This document shows positions 10,805-28,763 of a DNA stretch of 64,000 bases, one piece after another (positions within the stretch are counted from its first letter, which is position 1; every line of letters begins with the position of its first letter). The position numbers and the translations under genes are program-made. The stretch covers positions 19,218,001-19,282,000 of the forward strand of contig OU612068.1 of assembly GCA_914767715.1 (NCBI GenBank), given 5' to 3'. This stretch comes from Membranipora membranacea. Lineage: Eukaryota; Bryozoa; Gymnolaemata; Cheilostomatida; Membraniporidae. The notes under the pieces are model-generated. The model searched no databases and was not told the origin of the DNA. It was given only the letters and a program-made list of their open reading frames with translations.

Positions 10805-13800
10805 ATGGCCTGCTTCACAAAATTGAAGGAAGATCTAAAAAAGTTGGAAGAGATTTTCCCACAAGACCATGAGCTGTTCCAAATAAACTCTGCTACTGTT
10901 GATGATCTCACATGCACATTTATACCTTCTACAGAAAACAGAGTTGTAATTCATGCTAATATAAATGTAAGTACTTTGTTAAGATAAGTACACTCAGTCC
11001 ATACATATATTGGGCCCTACTAGTACTATTATAACTATACTATTACCTACAAAAAGTCCCTATATATAATATTTACACATCCAGATTTTAGTATGTCCTA
11101 AGCCTAGTTTGTGATGTCCATTTGGTTAACTCCATCAAGGATGGATGTAAAATGATGGTAATTTGGTTTAGTCCTGAGCTGAAACATGTAATCATTTCAT
11201 CTCATACTTGCTTGCTTGATTTGGGAAATGAGACCAAGGCAGGTCTCACACACTCAACTAGGAGTGACAAGTACATGAAGCGCACAACTGAAGATTTAAC
11301 AAAATCATTTTTGTCATTTCAGGATCCACAATGTGCTCCCATCTGGTTTTGCGACAATGAGGATCGTCTAGTCGAGGACGCGATTTCACAGTTACAAAGC
11401 TCCAATGTTAGCTGCAATGTGAGTAACATCTGCTATAATGGGGCATCCTCTGGACTAAGACAGAGCAATGAACTCCCTCTTCAGAGGGAGTTCATTGGAC
11501 AGAGTGTGATGGTTCAATCAAGAAGATTTTCTTCCTTGACTTAATCCTACAAACTGCTTGACCATTGTGTGCCAAGATGTTTAAGATCTCTTGCCATAAC
11601 TCCTAGGTGGTAAAAAACTCAAACTCCTGTCAGCATCAAACATAAATGTCCAAAAGGCTGGTGTATCACACACCGCAGTAGTTTTGTGTGCTGAAAATGA
11701 AACAAGTCTTAGGCCGATGCATCAGGATTCACCCTTAACTATTGAGATATCGTGAAGCTCAGATAGATGAAGTAGGCTGAACTCTCTGTGAATGTAGTCA
11801 TGAAGACGCTGGGGAATCAGAAGAGAGTTGAAAACATAACAGTTTCTGAACAAGCAATAGTTGCACTATTACTGATTCTGGTAAACATTGTAGCTTTATG
11901 CTTTGGAACGCAGTTTGCAAGCCTTATCCCAAGGCCCAAAAAAGCGGCATTTGAGATAGGGTTTATTTTGCTGAGTCAACCAATATTATCATTTTGTCTC
12001 TCACCATAGATTCGATTGGCTATGATTATGTAGCCATCACATTCATAGATAAATCAGTCATATTTCTAGTCCTTATTATTCCTTTCAATCATTAAACGAA
12101 TTGTGTTTCATGTTTATTGCAGATCAAGTCTCAAGCAGCCTATTTGGCAAAAACATTATACGAGTTTAATGATAAGTCTGTGCCACCAGAGATAGAAGAT
12201 CTTATAGAAATGTGTGCGGTGAGTACTTAACAAACATGAAGATCATTAGTAGATTTTTTGATTTTATTATCGAAAGATTTGTGATCAATAAATAAAGCCC
12301 GATATATATTGTCTCCCAGTCAAATCACACTTCGACCATCTGTTTCAGTCTCATTCAAAAATGTTTCAAGAGAATACACATTGAGGGTGCTCAGATCAAG
12401 CACAGTAATCGATTGCGTCGAACGGTTAGATGTTTTCATCTATAGTTGAAGCACATGGTGTAATCTGTCAGAGCGCTTGTTATTCATTGCTCAGCAGTGG
12501 TGCTGTAGGGGTCACGGGTTCAAACCCTCAGCATCCTCAGTGTGTATAACTCTAAATCTTACACCTCTAAGCTCAATCTCACTTTTCAGACTTGCCCCTC
12601 TACATGACTCTTATGAAGCAAGGCTTTTGTCCCCTCAGCATGTCCCAGCATCCCTACCACCCCTCATTTGTCTGTCTCCCATCATGACAAGAATTAGTTC
12701 TGTTATTTTTATGGTTTTAGCAACCATATGATTGTTTCTTGGTCTTGCAGATAGCAAATATTTCTCCCTCTTTGTCCAGAAAATGCCCTGCTGACCACGT
12801 AATCAGATACTCAGAGTCAGAAAATATCATAAGAGGCTAGTTTGGCTGGTCATATTGAAGTTTGCTCAATACTTTACTTTATCATGACTGGTTTCATCAA
12901 TGTGTTACGTTGAGCTATGATTTGTTTTCTTTGGTTTGCTCAAACTCCCTGGTTTCATCTATGAGCTACTGAATCATACTTTATGGGTTTCATCAAGGAT
13001 TTGCTGTATTCATACTGCTTTGCTGTATTGCTCAATGTATTTCCATATATACGCAGACTTAGTGAAGAAATCAAAGGCCTGTTCAGTGAAGCTGGAGCAA
13101 TTTTATTGTCTTAGCTTGGTTGTACTTTGTTACGCAATCGTCTGCGCTTCCTGATTTTTTTGTGGTGGTCTGGCAAGGTCACACACATCTTAACTATGTG
13201 GTATATAGTCTTAGTCTGTCTCACCAACCTTTGTTGTGTTGGTTCCCTGCCCCACCAAAGAAAAACAAAGCATGACAAGACTGGCTATTATATGCTGTAG
13301 TAGATACTGTCTTCAGTAGGAAGCAGTTAGGAACGAAAGCCCAACACTGACAAACAGTCTACAAATTTATCCACTCAAACGTTATAGGCTAATCAAAAAT
13401 AACTGATCGAATGGATCTCCTTTCCTTTTTTAAATTCATGTCTTCACCTCACTGATGCTAGTAACAGCTTGTCCAGTGGAAATTCCTAGTGCCTGGAGAG
13501 AGTGCATCATCAATCAATGAGCCACTTGTGTATCAAAATAGTATCAAAACCTGGCACAGTATCCTGGGTATCAAACATGAACCACAGAATCACAGTGATG
13601 GGACTGTTTTGCTTTAGTCTTCTGTATCAAAAGTTATATCTCTTGCCAGTAGTATAATTTTATATCTCAGCATAAAATGTGAATCCCTAAGCAGTTGGGT
13701 TACTCTATAGGATTGATGACACGATGGTCAGATTTGGTTATAGATTAAAGTGTAATAAGTGTGCACATTGTGGATTAAAGATTAAAGTGTAATAGATGTG

Positions 13801-16800
13801 CACATTGTGGATTAAAGTTTCCACTGCAATTACAATGCAATCTGGTTGTTTAATGGGTATGGCTATTTCAGCAACCCGCTCCTGGTGAGTTCAATAGGCA
13901 AAATATTGCTCTGAACTTTGTCGTTAAAACACAGGATAACCTAATGTTAACGCTGCGCTTGTCACAATATCAATTACCCTGGCCTCAAAGGTGCTCCTAT
14001 GTTACCTGATAATTAAGGATGTGCATATGTGAATGTACCTGGTAGCCCAGGGCATCTCATTCATATTTTATTGCTGCGGTATTATATTGAGGACCCAAAC
14101 ATATAGGCATAATAATGTGCTGAGTGTGATTTGATGTTATCAAAGTTGATCATTTTTTTATCTCAAATATTGTGTGTTCATCTAAGCCATCAAGGGGTAG
14201 GCCTAGCTGTACAGTGAGAATAGTTTGGGACTAGTAGGGCCATCTAGGGACATAGCAAATAAACTTACTTTACTCTACAAGTGATTTTAATCTGTTGAAT
14301 TCCGTAAAGTACAGTGGTGTCCTTTATCAATGATTCAATAATAGATAGTTGATTTTAGACTTCCTTGTGTGATCATTTTGAAATTTCAATTTTATAAATT
14401 TGCTTATTTTATGTAGCCGATAGCAGCACAGGATTCAGACGAGGAGCTCGACGAGGATGAGATCTCTGATGATGAATGTATGGATATGGACGATGATGAA
14501 GATTTAACCTTAGACCCTATCCACCCAGCAGGTCCGGGTCAGGGTGACGCGTCCTCATCAACGTCTGCTCAGGAATATAAAGGCATCGGTAAGTGGAATA
14601 CACTGTTTAAATTCAGTCTTCTATGTGGCTGTCAGCAATGATTTTTCGGAGGCATATAAAGACGATACAGCAAATTGAATGAGGAACCAGTCTTCCTCCT
14701 CAGCTTACATAATATAATGTATCTGGTAATCCTCTCTCCTTAGTATACAACTACTGTAACATTCCAAGCTACACCACACAAGTAGTGCTATACAGTTGAG
14801 ATGTCTTGGGCATGTCTGAGGATGGGTTCTGAATCATTATCGAGGTAGTAGCCTTGTTATGGGGGGGCTGCAACTCCGTGTTATCACTGAGTCATAGGGA
14901 TCAGGGACATTATTCTCATCATCTACTGGTCGTATATGCACCTGTTCCCCAGGGATTCTGATGTTATCATCAATATCCAAAGCATGGTCAGTGTGAGGGA
15001 GGCTTTATCGACAACTAGTGGATAATCACCTTAATTATCATAAAGAAACAGACATCAAGCAGCTGTGTGGCCAGGTTGAGAGACCACCATATTCCTGATA
15101 GCAGTTGCTGAATCTGTATTGGGATCTTTGAACAAAGTAGTGCCATTATCCTCTGACTTCGAAACACATGAACTTTATCATGACTTCATTTCTATGGAGT
15201 ATCTATTTACAATCACGACTTGCAGACATCGACACATAATCCAATGAGCACTCAAGAATGCTTTGGTTTTTTGTATCTAGATGATTGTTTTGTTTAAGTC
15301 TGGCCTCTGTTTACCCATACCTATTAATTACTTTCTAGAGTCTAAAAATGTACAAGAGTTAGAAAAACTCAAGCAGCAGCAAAGGCAGGATTGCCTGAAA
15401 GGGACAATCACTGGATCTGTACAGGCAACAGATCGGCTCATGAAAGAACTCAAAGATATCTTCCGCTCAGAAAGCTACAAACAGGGTAAGCCCTCACTCA
15501 AGTGGTAATTGTAACAACTCTTCAATATGGCCTCGACTAGAAAAGAATCTTATTCGTATTGATCAACTTTTTGTAGCATCCACTAGGCCTATCGAATAAT
15601 CATTTAGCGTCAGGTAAAGAATCTGATATGTGTGGGGTTGCTGTTGGCATAGATCAATCCAGCTTATTACAATACAAAAAAAATATATGTATCCAGCTGG
15701 CCCTTAACTCGGGACCTGGTAACAATCAAACGTATCGGGGAAAATTAAATTTGTAACATCTCTTTGTGCATCACATGGTTTTCTACTGCTGCCAACCTGT
15801 TCGAAATCAATTCTAAGATTGACCATTTTAATTATGGAATACTTAGCTGTAAATGAAAGGTTGTGTGCTCATACATCGAGAAACCCTAGAAAACCAGTCA
15901 AGCAATTGATTAACAAATATATTCAAAACATAATGTCCACACGAACAGCTAAGCCGCGATAACTCAGTTGGTAGAGCGGAGGACTGTAGTGGAAATCTAG
16001 GTATCCTTAGGTCACCTTATCTAATCCGGTTCTAGGGAGCTTTTCACTTTTCTTTCAATATACTATTGTATCGATATTGATAGAAGAAGCAAAGATTAAG
16101 TAAAAATAGTTGTTTGTCGAATATTTGTTATACGCTGATAAAGTAAATGTTCAATTTCTGGTAGGCGATGATTTTTTTCATAATGAAGTGTATCTGTAGT
16201 AGTTTGTTGCATGCATTGATTGAGCAGCGATCATTCAATTAAACCATTCTAATCTGTTGTTGGCAGGTATTTATGATGTTGAGCTTGTGAATGACTGCTT
16301 ATACGACTGGAATGTACGACTATACAGGTAAGTGCTCTAACAAAGCCCAAACATTGAGTTCACAAAAACAATAGGAATAAATGATAACTCATAACAAGCA
16401 CAAAGTCTGTCTTGGTTGTTGGTAGTGGCATTCCATTATTAACCACAGCCCAATGGAATGCCATCGCCAACAAACTGGACAGAGTTTGCCTATTGAATTA
16501 CTCACAGGGTGGACTATGCCTGGCTGGCTTTAGAGCAAAAAAAGTGGTGGTTCTAAATTCATATAAGTTATTGTTGCCAAATGTGATGATAATTACAAAA
16601 CTCACATAAACATCTAATACTATAAAAGGGAATTTCTGGAATATCTCTAGAATTGCTCGTTGTAATCCACCAACTATGTATTCAACATTCGTGTACATAC
16701 AGTAAGGAGGTTCCTCTTTACAGGAAACTGTTTGTGGTTAGATGTGAATCATGTATCATTTGATGGGTTAGTTTTTGTTATGTGAGCATTAATACTATCT

Positions 16801-19800
16801 AATAGACAGTTTTCTGGGCTCTTATTTATGCCTCAATTCAGAGTTGTCCTCTCTCCAGTTTGGTACTTTTAACCCACGCCGCATAGAAAAAACCTGCTGA
16901 AAGAGGGTTATATTGAAAACCGCTTATGTTAGGATAAAAATGATTTTTGATTCAGAGTCTGCACCATTGAAAACTCTGTGAGACAGGGTTTCCAAATCAT
17001 TGGAGGGTTAAATCTTGTTAAATCTTAATTTTGGTGACGAAACTCTTGAAAGATTCTGCCAAATTGTCCGCAAAACAGGCAGAAAATGCTATAATTGACT
17101 ATCAAAATACTAAAATTATTTTCCACACCGTGTCCATATGAGTTTTCAATGTTGCAAATTCTGAATCAAAAATAGTTTTGATCCTATTATAAGCGGTTTT
17201 CAAGATAACCCTCTTTCAGCAGGTTTTTCCTATGCGGCGTGGGTTAAAAGTACCAAACTGGAGAGAGGACAACTCCAAATTAAGGCCTAAATCGGAGCTC
17301 AGAAAACTGTCTATTCTATCAGCCTTCAAATTGAATTATCAGCCTAAATAGTTGAGAATTAGTAACAATATTTGTAAATTTGTTCCTGTTATAGAGTTGA
17401 TCCCGACAGTCCATTAGCAAATGATTTGGCTCAATACAAAGAGAAAGAAGGCAAAGACTTCATACACCTAAATATTAACTACAAGGTCAGTTAGACCCTA
17501 GACCAAGTTTGGTCCATTTTGCCTGCTTTAGGAGTTGCTCCCAATCTACTGGTCACGTAGCGGCGTAACCAGTGGAGGGGGAGCAACTAATGCAGGAAAT
17601 TGGATCATACATGATCTAGTTAAACCCATACATATAAATACTAGTATTATATGTAGTATTTATATGTTTATCATGTCATCACATGTCTCACCTCAAGTAC
17701 TATGTAGTCTTGCTCTATGGAGCTTTGTGGCTTAGCCTTTGAGAATCCAAAACTGGTCACTGGATCTGTAGGAGAGGGTCGTTTTACCCCTCTTGGCTCC
17801 CCTCCCCCCCCCCCCCCTACTGACAACACCGATAAATAAAAGCTGTTAGTAATGCCTCAGTATAAAACTACAGTGTAAGCTGATTAATTCAAACTTTATA
17901 ATTCAAAACTCCTGTTAATTCAGACAAGGAAAATTGGTCCCTTCAGCCAGATTTCAATGCATTCTAATGTCACTTAGTTCGGACTTTGTTTAATTAGAAC
18001 AAGTTTATGCAGTCCCCAGAGGTTTGAATTGAGTGAACTGTAGTTATGTATTATGTATGATGCATCGCACAATAACCATAAGATATGGGTATACACACAT
18101 CAATCACATTGCTTTATGGCATGGTATTTGGTATGATATCATCAAAATCTTCTCCCCTCTGCTGTTGTTGATCTTGAATCGTCTTATATTACAGAGTAAT
18201 TTCCCTTTCTCTCCACCCTTTGTGCGGATTATTGCTCCAGTTATAACAGGAGGCTATGTACTCAGCGGCGGTGCTATATGTATGGAACTCCTTACTGCAC
18301 AGGTAACCATAGCCTTACTCATCATCACCCCCCCCCCCTACCGTGTCACACTGTCGACTGTCATGTTGCACTAGATCCTAGGCTATTTATTTCTTGTCTA
18401 ATTTTCTTCTGACTTTCTAATAAGATGAAAAAGTAACTTCTTTCACACTTGTATAATTGCCTTTTGTACCTGTTCTTGTATCAATTCAAAAAAAGGTAAC
18501 CAATGGGCTGACCAGTTCTTCTTTCAACCTGGACTGGAAGCCCTATGAGATTCAGTAAAACTGTATATCTTTTGGAACAAGTTGCAAATTATGCCTCAAC
18601 ATGAGATATATTTTGACTCGTTGAAACGAAACAGCTTTTTGACAAGTTATAATCAACCTTCTTTTATAGCCATGTCATGTTAATAGCCTAAGCGCCACTT
18701 CATATACCCTTGCATATGGGTATTACTTCCCTTTACTCCTTCAATGCATTGGTAGAGTTTAGTTCAAAAATGAGATTGTTTCCAGGATAAGTTGAACTCT
18801 GGATGATTGATAACTATTGCTATAAAATATCCATACAAAGAGTATTTAGATATTAAATTCCTGGGCCCGCGGCTCAGACTGATATTTTACCAGATTACCA
18901 AACCATGATCCACCACAAAGTAGTAACTAAGACTAAGCTTCAGATACTCTCCGTGTAGACTGCGGTACCCATAAATACGGGGCAGATAACAACATGTGTA
19001 GAGAGATGAATCCACAACTTCACCTTCTTTGCTCAACGACTTGAGGCTTGCCATCAGATTACTGCTCTCGGTTCTACTTATGATTTCGCTGCACTAGGCC
19101 ATGTATCTCTTTACAAGCTAGCTAGCTAGCAAATAATTTAGACCAACTTTGTACCGCCTGATTTATACCAACTTTGATACTTTCATATCTACCTCTACTC
19201 TACTTTGAGCTAGTTTTGTTTTATTGTAGGGATGGAGCAGTGCGTACAATCTTGAATCACTCATACTGCAGATATCAGCCACGCTGGTGAAGGGTAAAGC
19301 TCGTATAACATTCAGCACTCCTCCTAGGGGGCAATACAGTCTGGCTAGAGCTCAACAGTCATTCAGGCATCTTGTTCAAATGCATGAGAAAAATGGTAAG
19401 TTTATATACATGTATGTACGTCCAAGCTATTCAAAATATTTTCACGCAAGTTTTTCGTTGTGGATCAGCAGAGGGGTCAATATTCTCAACCGTTTACTGT
19501 TTGATCTCAGGGTTGCAGCAGCTGAAAACTGGATTGGAAAGCACTTGGTGATATCGGTTGGATTGTTTCACCATCAAAGCCCATTATCATTGGGCTGATT
19601 TAACAAAAAGAAGCTTCATAAGTCATACCCTAGTCTTGCTACACTTAAATTGGGAAACACAACTCCCAACTAGGCAATCTCGCCTGGTTGTTTCGTTGTC
19701 GTTTCTCTCTATCTCATCATTATACCAACTATATTATTATTACAATGCGTCGACTGTTTCAATTCTTAGGTTGGTACACTCCACCCAAAGAAGATGGATA

Positions 19801-19801
19801 A
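10805..19801 (+). CDS. UBE2Q: Ubiquitin-conjugating enzyme E2 Q (UBE2Q1/UBE2Q2-like)
   Basis: Ten exons: 10805..10966, 11323..11418, 12123..12218, 14417..14588, 15339..15485, 16267..16327, 17395..17485, 18195..18302, 19230..19395, 19770..19801, giving 376 aa, close to UBE2Q2 length. The N-terminal region ([19 protein letters not shown]) is RWD-like. A strongly acidic linker follows at about 119-176. The UBC fold starts near [19 protein letters not shown], with [14 protein letters not shown], then GGAICMELL carrying the catalytic Cys304, [20 protein letters not shown], and the family C-terminus [10 protein letters not shown]2 enzymes accept ubiquitin from E1 as a thioester and pass it to an E3 or substrate. 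Start choice: the first ATG in a frame matching the family N-terminus; exons 1-3 end in phase 0. A polyadenylation signal follows the stop within about 12 bases. Introns carry several repeats. Confidence 0.93.
11466..11497. repeat. Perfect 32-bp palindrome
   Basis: CAATGAACTCCCTCT and AGAGGGAGTTCATTG face each other across a 2-base centre. It lies in UBE2Q intron 2. A similar hairpin sharing GCAATGAACT is at 30938-30966. Confidence 0.9.
12449..12545 (+). mobile_element. tRNA-derived SINE head
   Basis: ATGGTGTAATCTGTCAGAGC resembles a degenerate A-box region and GGTCACGGGTTCAAACCC contains a good B-box, spaced as in a tRNA with an enlarged central region. The flanking acceptor stem does not pair, so this is a SINE or tRNA pseudogene, not a tRNA. 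UBE2Q intron 3; the 3' limit is unclear. Confidence 0.5.
13744..13820. repeat. Two-copy direct repeat, about 40-bp unit
   Basis: Two neighbouring copies carry GATTAAAGTGTAATA followed by GTGTGCACATTGTGG or ATGTGCACATTGTGG, and a third partial GATTAAAG follows. Simple local duplication in UBE2Q intron 3. Confidence 0.75.
15954..16040 (+). pseudogene. Decayed tRNA-Tyr(GTA)-like sequence with intron remnant
   Basis: The D arm and anticodon region (AACTCAGTTGGTAGAGCGG, then AGGACTGTAG) read like eukaryotic tRNA-Tyr, followed by a 13-base intron-like insert and ATCCTTAGGTC. The T arm is broken: CACCTTATCTAATCCGG stands where a GGTTCGATTCC B-box is expected, and the acceptor halves GCCGCGA and TTCTAGGG do not pair. 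It is probably a pseudogene or tRNA-derived repeat, in UBE2Q intron 5. Confidence 0.65.
16801..17316. repeat. Large imperfect inverted repeat (foldback, arms about 130-250 bp)
   Basis: The left arm starts AATAGACAGTTTTCTGGGCT and includes GAGTTGTCCTCTCTCCAGTT, then GGTACTTTTAACCCACGCCG and CCTGCTGAAAGAGGGTTAT. The right arm carries the inverse of each block in inverse order. The outer about 130 bp match at most positions; the inner part is less similar. It fills most of UBE2Q intron 6, so the pre-mRNA can form a long double-stranded stem. Confidence 0.9.
17498..17620. mobile_element. MITE-like foldback element, family A, copy 2
   Basis: Starts CTAGACCAAGTTTGGTCC, includes TGCCTGCTTTAGGAGTTGCT, CTACTGGTCACG and its near inverse CGTAACCAGTGG, and ends GGATCATACATGATCTAG. 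It is a diverged relative of the copy at 3838-3966. UBE2Q intron 7. Confidence 0.7.
17803..17817. repeat. Poly-C tract
   Basis: An uninterrupted C run in UBE2Q intron 7. Such runs recur in this window (48697-48712, 50055-50068, 52771-52791) and are places where read errors are likely. Confidence 0.8.
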
Positions 19802-21404
19802 TATACACTGACAATAAAATACTACATAGCTGATAGTTGATGAAAATCCCCTCTTAGAAGATAGTCCTGTATATTATATCGGAAGATGAACTGATCGCTA
19901 GATGCCATTAGAGCTTGATACATACACTGCTTTGCCGCAAGTCTACATGAAAGATATACTGGACTTTTGTCTTTACTGACACAAACAGTTGTGGTAGTAC
20001 AGTTCCACTAAGGAAGGGAACCTTTCCTACCATGTTATTTGTGCATTTCTATACAAGAAAAAAAACTATCAGAGGTGGTTTGTATATTTTACATGAGCCT
20101 GCTCCTGTTTTTCCCACAATGAACTGAGACTTTTTGATGCATCTCAGCAACGTGGTTTTAAAATGTTGACAGCCGCCTATTTGAGAGCATGAATTGGCAG
20201 CGGCTCAAAGATCGAGAGGAATGGCCATTTCATTCAAGATTTTGAGGAGCTAATAACATTTGCAAAATCTGAACAACACATTAGGTTAGTGAGAGTACTA
20301 ATCACTTTTTTATTTCAATGACATACTCCTTTAACATTGCTTTCTTGCACCGGGACAACTGTGTGTATGTTGAGCAGTATTTCCAATATTATTCATAAAC
20401 ATGCTTTATATAATTATGTACAACTAAAAAATGTCGCTGCAAGCATATAGTCAGTGACCACTGTGCCCTGCAATACCATATACAATACTTATTGTTACCA
20501 TATCATCACATGTTTATTTACTTCCAGTTACAAAGAAATATAATATTTTATATTATGAAATCTCAGAAAGCTTTTGTTGGTACAAAAATAAGGATCAAAA
20601 GAGTGGCCCATTCTGTGGAATAAGATTTTCTCCTCTCCCAACCTATTTTGTGGCTCATAGTTTCTGGCTGACCCCAAAAAAATAGAGACATAGAACCTAC
20701 TTGACTCTACCAACACCTGTAATATTTACAATGCGCTTCATGCACTTTGTTGTTCTTAATTTTTTGCAAAGAAGCTCAGATAAAATATGAGAAATTAATT
20801 CTACACCCTCAGCCTGTTAGCCCCAATATAGGTGATGTGCAACAGCCGCAGTAGCCTGTCTTTGTTCGGACAGGCTTATCAAGACCTAGCATTTGTTTAC
20901 ATCATGGGCTAGTATCTTCTAACCTGTTCTAACTGAACTACAAAAGCAACTGACTGTGATGTCATTTTAATCAAAGAGCAGTTTATCTCAAACTCCCTTC
21001 TTCAAGCAACGGGTTTAGTTCAACCATTGAGTTATGTCCCAAACTCCCTGCTTCAGCTGTACCAGTGAGTTTGGGAGTTCGGTCCCAAACTCCTTGGCTG
21101 TACAGACCAGGGAGCCTCCCTGTACAGACAAACATCACAACCACAAAAACAAGAGTTGTCTCTACACAGTTATCCTATAACCAAGGACACACAACCCAAG
21201 TTTATTACTAATTTTTTACAGTTTATAAATGGCCTTGACATCTTTTCATTTCCGGTTCATCATTTTGATTTGAAAAAAAAATTATTTGATGTAATTGAAG
21301 GGATATGTTCTGAAAATTCTTTAAAGTAAGCAAGCACAATGGCAATATCAATGATTTGGAGATTGCATTAGGAAGCCTAACATTCAGATGTTTGTAGCAA
21401 CACT
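19802..21404. other. Intergenic region between UBE2Q and the SCM-like gene
   Basis: About 1.6 kb containing the UBE2Q 3' end and presumably the SCM-like promoter. Two features are visible: a short palindrome GCCTGTCTTTG/TTCGGACAGGC near 20853-20875, and repeated TCCCAAACTCC motifs in both orientations at 21048-21100. No coding sequence recognised. Confidence 0.45.
19813..19818 (+). terminator. Polyadenylation signal of UBE2Q
   Basis: AATAAA lies 12 bases past the UBE2Q stop codon. If used, the 3' UTR would be very short. Confidence 0.5.
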
Positions 21405-27683
<6,279 letters not shown>

Positions 27684-28763
27684 GACAGAACACCACCCGT
27701 CAGTGAATTTCCCAATTGCAAGTAAATGCTTTTTTTAACGACTGCTCTTAAAGTTCAAGACATTATCATTTCAAAGGCATAAATATTTGTTTTTATTAAA
27801 CTAACCTTATGTGGTTACCGTCTCTAAGATGCTCTTTTTCACTGCGGTTGCGGTTTTCTTTCCTGCTTTTTTGTTTTCTGTTAATTTTCCAGCGTAAATA
27901 AAGTTGGTGTCTGAGATGAATTCCCGGTCGTAAGTTTTAATAAACCTACATAAATACTGCAAGCTTTGTTCTGACAGCTTTGTTCTATATTTTGTATCAT
28001 ATTCATAGTTACTTTTTTTTTCAATGGATGCTTTTTGAAGTAATTAACTCACTGTCACTCATTTTTTCCAAATTTGTCTCTCTTGAAATAACGGGTTAAT
28101 GTATAGCTGTAAATGATACCGACTTCCATTTTAAGCAGCTCTATGAAATGAAAGCTGAATGTTGCTGCTTGGAAGTTTTTTGATGTTTAATGTTTTTGAT
28201 TCCTATTGTATCATAAATAAATGGTTGGTTTTCTAATTCTGCTTTCCCTTTTCTGGCAACCCAACTTCCTCTATGGATCGAACAGCCTATGCAACGGAAC
28301 GCGTCAGCCGGACCCACAGCATCCAGCTTTTCTCATAATTGTAAGTTTGACGATATATTAGGCAACTAAGTGGTTGGATCCTCATCATGATTTATTATGA
28401 TTGTGAACAGCCTGAGAAAAAGAAATAGCGATGGATTATCTCAACAGTTGGTTCAAGTAAAATTCATCATCAGAGGTGTAGCCATATTATTATTGTGACT
28501 CACAAGTGCAGATTGTCAATACACTGCTGTTTTTTATACAAAAAAGGCTATTATTTTTCTGGCAACAGAAGAAAAACTGGTTGGCAATCTGGTCAACTAT
28601 AAAACATCCTCTTTTGCTCTGTCATCATCATAAACTGAGTTCTGAGGGCTTCAGTTGCTCCTAACAAGCCCAACTAACTACTACATGTATTTTCATTCAA
28701 GTTTCCTAAAAGCTCAAACTTACTCGTAGAGAGTACAATATAAAACATCACAGAAAATAAGCT
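27684..28763. other. Intergenic region between the SCM-like gene and the first Ig-like gene
   Basis: About 1.1 kb. It holds the SCM-like 3' UTR with possible polyadenylation signals (AATAAA at 27897-27902 and near 28216) and the promoter or 5' UTR of the Ig-like gene. No coding sequence or notable repeat recognised. Confidence 0.45.

Noticed and set aside
15954-16040. Functional tRNA-Tyr gene
   Set aside because: The D and anticodon arms are good, but the B-box/T arm and acceptor pairing are destroyed; listed as a pseudogene instead.
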